A DNA stretch of 7,535 bases from the NCBI GenBank assembly GCA_036558305.1, contig DATBFX010000507.1, positions 1 to 7,535 on the forward strand. The letters run 5' to 3'. Below the pieces are notes generated by a model. It searched no databases and was not told where the DNA came from. It saw nothing but the letters and a program-made list of their open reading frames with translations. Below are positions 6,269 through 7,535 of the stretch, piece by piece (the first letter of the stretch is position 1; each line of letters begins with the position of its first letter). The translations under genes and the position numbers were made by a program. Source of the stretch: DATBFX01 sp036558305. Lineage in GTDB: Bacteria > Chloroflexota > Chloroflexia > Thermomicrobiales > UBA6265.

Positions 6269-6982
6269 TCAGGGAAGCGGCATGCGAACCGATTGCCGGC
6301 GCACGAGGAGTTCCTCGGCGTGTTGGCGCAGGACGACGGCGACGATCGTCAGGTCGTCGGCGGGCCGATTGGCGTCGCGCCGGATCGCTTCGAACAGAAT
6401 TCTGTCCGCCAACTCCTCGGCGCCGAGATCGGTCGAGGACGTGGCAGCGAGATAGGCGGCGACGTCGAACGGGGTGCCGCTGGTTCGGTCGCCCGCGGTG
6501 GCGACGCCATCGGTGTAGAGGACCAGACCGAGACCGGCTTCGGCCGGCAACTGGTCCACGGACGGCCGGGTGAAATGGTACAACCCGATCGGCCCCGAGG
6601 TGGTCGGGATCGCTTCGACGCCGCCCCGTCGCAGAACGATGACCGGCGTCTGCGCATTGCGGGTGGCGATCAGGGTTTTTGTCCGCAGGTCGACCGAGAC
6701 GATGTCGAACGAGGCCGAGACTTTGCCGTGGCGGAAGGCGAACAGGCTGTCGTGGACGGCGCGGGCCACGGCGCCGTCACGGACACCCTCCTTGAGGAGC
6801 GAGACGGCTTTGCTCGTCAGCATCATGCTCAACGTTTTGGCCGCCGCACCGCTTCCCTGGCCGTCGACCACGACGACCGAGAGACCGCCACCCGGGCGCT
6901 CGACGACCTCGGCGGTATCCCCGCTGTCGCGGCTGGCGTATTTGTTCGTCTTGGCGATCGCAACGTCGATTGCTAGGGCCAT
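6269..6982 (-). CDS. PP2C-type serine phosphatase, SpoIIE/RsbX-like, stand-alone
   Basis: Predicted metal-dependent Ser/Thr phosphatase of 237 residues. It starts directly with the catalytic fold: KTNKYASRDSGDTAEVV (about 11-27), then VVVVDGQGSGAAAKTLS (36-52), where D40 is the first metal ligand. LYTDGV (155-160) supplies D158 and RPADDLTIVAVVL (206-218) supplies the third acidic motif (D209/D210). No sensor, receiver or membrane domain is present, which makes it more like RsbX than RsbU or full SpoIIE. Related stand-alone SpoIIE-domain proteins in clostridia share the NKY...GD...DGxGSG pattern. Such enzymes dephosphorylate partner-switching (STAS) proteins or other phosphoproteins, but no STAS or anti-sigma gene is in view. 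It is followed by the P-loop gene with a 9-nt gap. The start ATG 6982 has AGAGGA 10 nt upstream, a slightly long distance, but the protein alignment fits it. The promoter is not evident. Confidence 0.92.
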   Translation of the reverse strand: MALAIDVAIAKTNKYASRDSGDTAEVVERPGGGLSVVVVDGQGSGAAAKTLSMMLTSKAVSLLKEGVRDGAVARAVHDSLFAFRHGKVSASFDIVSVDLRTKTLIATRNAQTPVIVLRRGGVEAIPTTSGPIGLYHFTRPSVDQLPAEAGLGLVLYTDGVATAGDRTSGTPFDVAAYLAATSSTDLGAEELADRILFEAIRRDANRPADDLTIVAVVLRQHAEELLVRRQSVRMPLP

Positions 6983-7260
6983 TGCGGTGCAGTCCTCTGC
7001 TTCCGTTCTTGGAGTCGGGTCGCAATCAGCAGGCAGTTGGGGACCTTCGTCGACACCGTCTCATCTCCGGCGGCTTGTGGCGGGCACGACCCCGTGCGGT
7101 CGAAGCGTACCCGGGGCAGCACACTGGGCCGGCGCGCTGTGTCCCGGTAACCGATGATCGGGCAACAGCGTCCAGGCCATTGTATCGACCGGTAGGATGG
7201 CGATTGCTCCCGCCCGCGCGTCGTTCCGCGCAGCAGCCGACGACGGAGCCACCCAAAGGT
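6983..7260. other. Non-coding upstream region of the phosphatase gene
   Basis: About 280 bases with no recognised gene. Small open frames exist on the minus strand but show no family features. A TACAAT at 7184-7179 (minus strand) resembles a -10 box but has no acceptable -35 partner. Short hairpins such as GCACG-ACCC-CGTGC (7084-7097) and GCGCG-TCGTTC-CGCGC (7216-7231) are weak. No tRNA, RNase P, tmRNA or riboswitch pattern was recognised. Confidence 0.5.
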
Positions 7261-7312
7261 CCTAGTACTTTGTGGCGGCTGCCCCTTGACTTTGCGCGAC
7301 ACAAGTACTAGG
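7261..7312. repeat. 10-bp inverted repeat framing a promoter, operator-like
   Basis: CCTAGTACTT (7261-7270) and its exact reverse complement AAGTACTAGG (7303-7312). Each arm contains the palindrome AGTACT, so each could be a separate dimer site. Arm-to-arm distance is 42 bp, close to four helical turns. The left arm is upstream of the -35 box at 7286 and the right arm overlaps the -10 box at 7309, which fits a repressor that loops or blocks. The order is too regular for chance in DNA of this composition, but the binding protein is unknown. Confidence 0.6.
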
Positions 7313-7314
7313 AT
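7286..7314 (+). promoter_or_regulatory. Sigma70-type promoter reading rightward out of the window
   Basis: TTGACT (7286-7291), 17 nt, then TAGGAT (7309-7314). The expected transcription start is about 7320-7322. It points toward the small ORFs from 7363 on. The -35 is 5 of 6 and the -10 is 4 of 6; spacing is ideal. Confidence 0.62.
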
Positions 7315-7333
7315 GGTCCTAGGACCGAGGTCC
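7315..7333. repeat. Overlapping palindromes at the predicted transcription start
   Basis: GGTCCTAGGACC (7315-7326) is a perfect 12-bp palindrome directly after the -10 box. It overlaps a second inverted repeat, GGACC-GA-GGTCC (7322-7333), so three arms alternate GGTCC/GGACC/GGTCC. GGTCCTAG also occurs at 7258-7265, beside the left arm of the upstream repeat. The first palindrome is placed like an operator. The second could form a short hairpin (GGAC-CGAG-GTCC) at the mRNA 5' end. Confidence 0.55.
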
Positions 7334-7362
7334 CGCAGCTCCGAGCACAAGAGGCCATTCGC

Positions 7363-7455
7363 GTGTTCGTGCCGTTGCCCGAAGAGGGTGAGGCCACGGT
7401 GGGCGTGTTGTTGCCCCGCAAGGGACGTCGTGGGGAGAAAGGCTCAATTCCATGA
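7363..7455 (+). CDS. Candidate small ORF, 30 codons, in the leader after the promoter
   Basis: GTG start with AAGAGG (7349-7354) 8 nt upstream, about 42 nt after the predicted transcription start. The peptide begins VFVPLPEEGEATVGVLL (Met in the cell), then turns basic, RKGRRGEKGSIP, and ends at TGA 7453-7455. The first 20 codons prefer G or C in third position like the real genes here. It has no recognised domain. Its stop overlaps the next start as ATGA. It could be a leader peptide, a small protein, or the true start of a longer protein broken by an indel. No family was recognised. Confidence 0.35.
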   Translation: MFVPLPEEGEATVGVLLPRKGRRGEKGSIP

Positions 7456-7481
7456 AGTGGAAAAACTGGCGCTGGGGCTAG
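7452..7481 (+). CDS. Candidate 9-codon tryptophan-rich leader or micro-ORF
   Basis: ATG 7452 overlaps the previous stop (ATGA) and encodes MKWKNWRWG followed by TAG. Three of nine codons are UGG, alternating with Lys/Arg. A purine-rich GGGGAGAAAGG (7432-7442) lies 9 nt upstream and could serve as a ribosome binding site. A Trp-codon cluster in a short ORF behind a promoter resembles an attenuation leader peptide; the downstream half that would show terminator and antiterminator stems is outside the window. Chance is a real alternative for so short an ORF. Confidence 0.3.
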   Translation: MKWKNWRWG

Positions 7482-7535
7482 TTGCCTCGGGCCAAGCACG
7501 AGATCTCGGCGACCGCGGCGCGCGATGGCGATCGC
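7482..7535 (+). other. Right edge, possible beginning of the next gene
   Basis: The 54 bases after the TAG are open in the same frame from a TTG codon at 7482 (LPRAKHEISATAARDGDR) with mostly G/C third positions, and an ATG at 7525 opens another frame (MAI...). No ribosome binding site favours either. A downstream gene probably begins here or just past the edge. Confidence 0.2.

Noticed and set aside
5798..6976. 392-residue open frame on the plus strand
   Set aside because: Antisense shadow of the P-loop and PP2C genes; it has no motifs or ribosome binding site, and it starts inside the LON gene.
7179..7184. TACAAT as a -10 box for the phosphatase gene
   Set aside because: No acceptable -35 at 16-18 nt, and it lies about 200 nt from the start codon; not supported on its own.
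7061..7252. 63-residue minus-strand ORF upstream of the phosphatase
   Set aside because: Low-complexity Ala/Pro/Arg composition, no ribosome binding site of note, no recognised family.
7309..7340. Possible T-box or tRNA-sensing leader
   Set aside because: GGATGGTCC-type bases recalled the T-box bulge, but the conserved T-box sequence and specifier stem are absent.

Overview
This is a compact, GC-rich bacterial chromosome segment made of ordinary-looking housekeeping and accessory genes. No mobile element, CRISPR array, rRNA or tRNA was recognised. The gene families, the strong G/C preference at third codon positions, and a stand-alone SpoIIE/PP2C phosphatase that begins directly with its catalytic fold suggest a Chloroflexota (Thermomicrobia-like) organism. 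That placement is an inference from gene flavour, not a proof.

Layout from left to right. (1) The 5' part of smpB lies on the minus strand and runs off the left edge; it has a near-perfect sigma70-type promoter so close to its ATG that the mRNA should be leaderless. (2) Divergently, a class I SAM-dependent methyltransferase lies on the plus strand. Its stop codon overlaps the stop of the next, convergent gene, and a perfect 7-bp hairpin holds both stop codons. (3) A minus-strand operon reads, in transcription order, family 5 ABC substrate-binding protein (about 4962 to 3295), GNAT acetyltransferase (3291 to 2359) and chorismate synthase aroC (2347 to 1256). Its gaps are 3 and 11 nt, and a second leaderless-type promoter sits at its head. 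(4) Divergent from it on the plus strand is a stand-alone Lon N-terminal (substrate-binding) domain protein. (5) Convergent with that is a minus-strand pair, a SpoIIE/RsbX-like PP2C phosphatase followed by a small P-loop kinase-like NTPase, joined by a stop codon that overlaps the next ribosome binding site.

(6) The last 550 bases contain no recognised gene, and their right part is the most unusual stretch of the window. It has a plus-strand promoter (TTGACT, 17 nt, TAGGAT) framed by a 10-bp inverted repeat and followed at the expected transcription start by a perfect 12-bp CTAG-centred palindrome. After it come two very small candidate ORFs: a 30-codon ORF with a good ribosome binding site, overlapped through ATGA by a 9-codon, tryptophan-rich ORF (MKWKNWRWG). 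This looks like the regulated leader of a gene lying mostly beyond the window.

Functionally, smpB serves ribosome rescue, aroC makes chorismate for aromatic amino acids, and the substrate-binding protein captures peptides or similar solutes outside the cell. The other genes have recognisable folds but no assignable substrates. I see no convincing large undescribed system. The best leads are the right-edge regulatory leader, the two matching leaderless promoters, and the phosphatase/P-loop pair.
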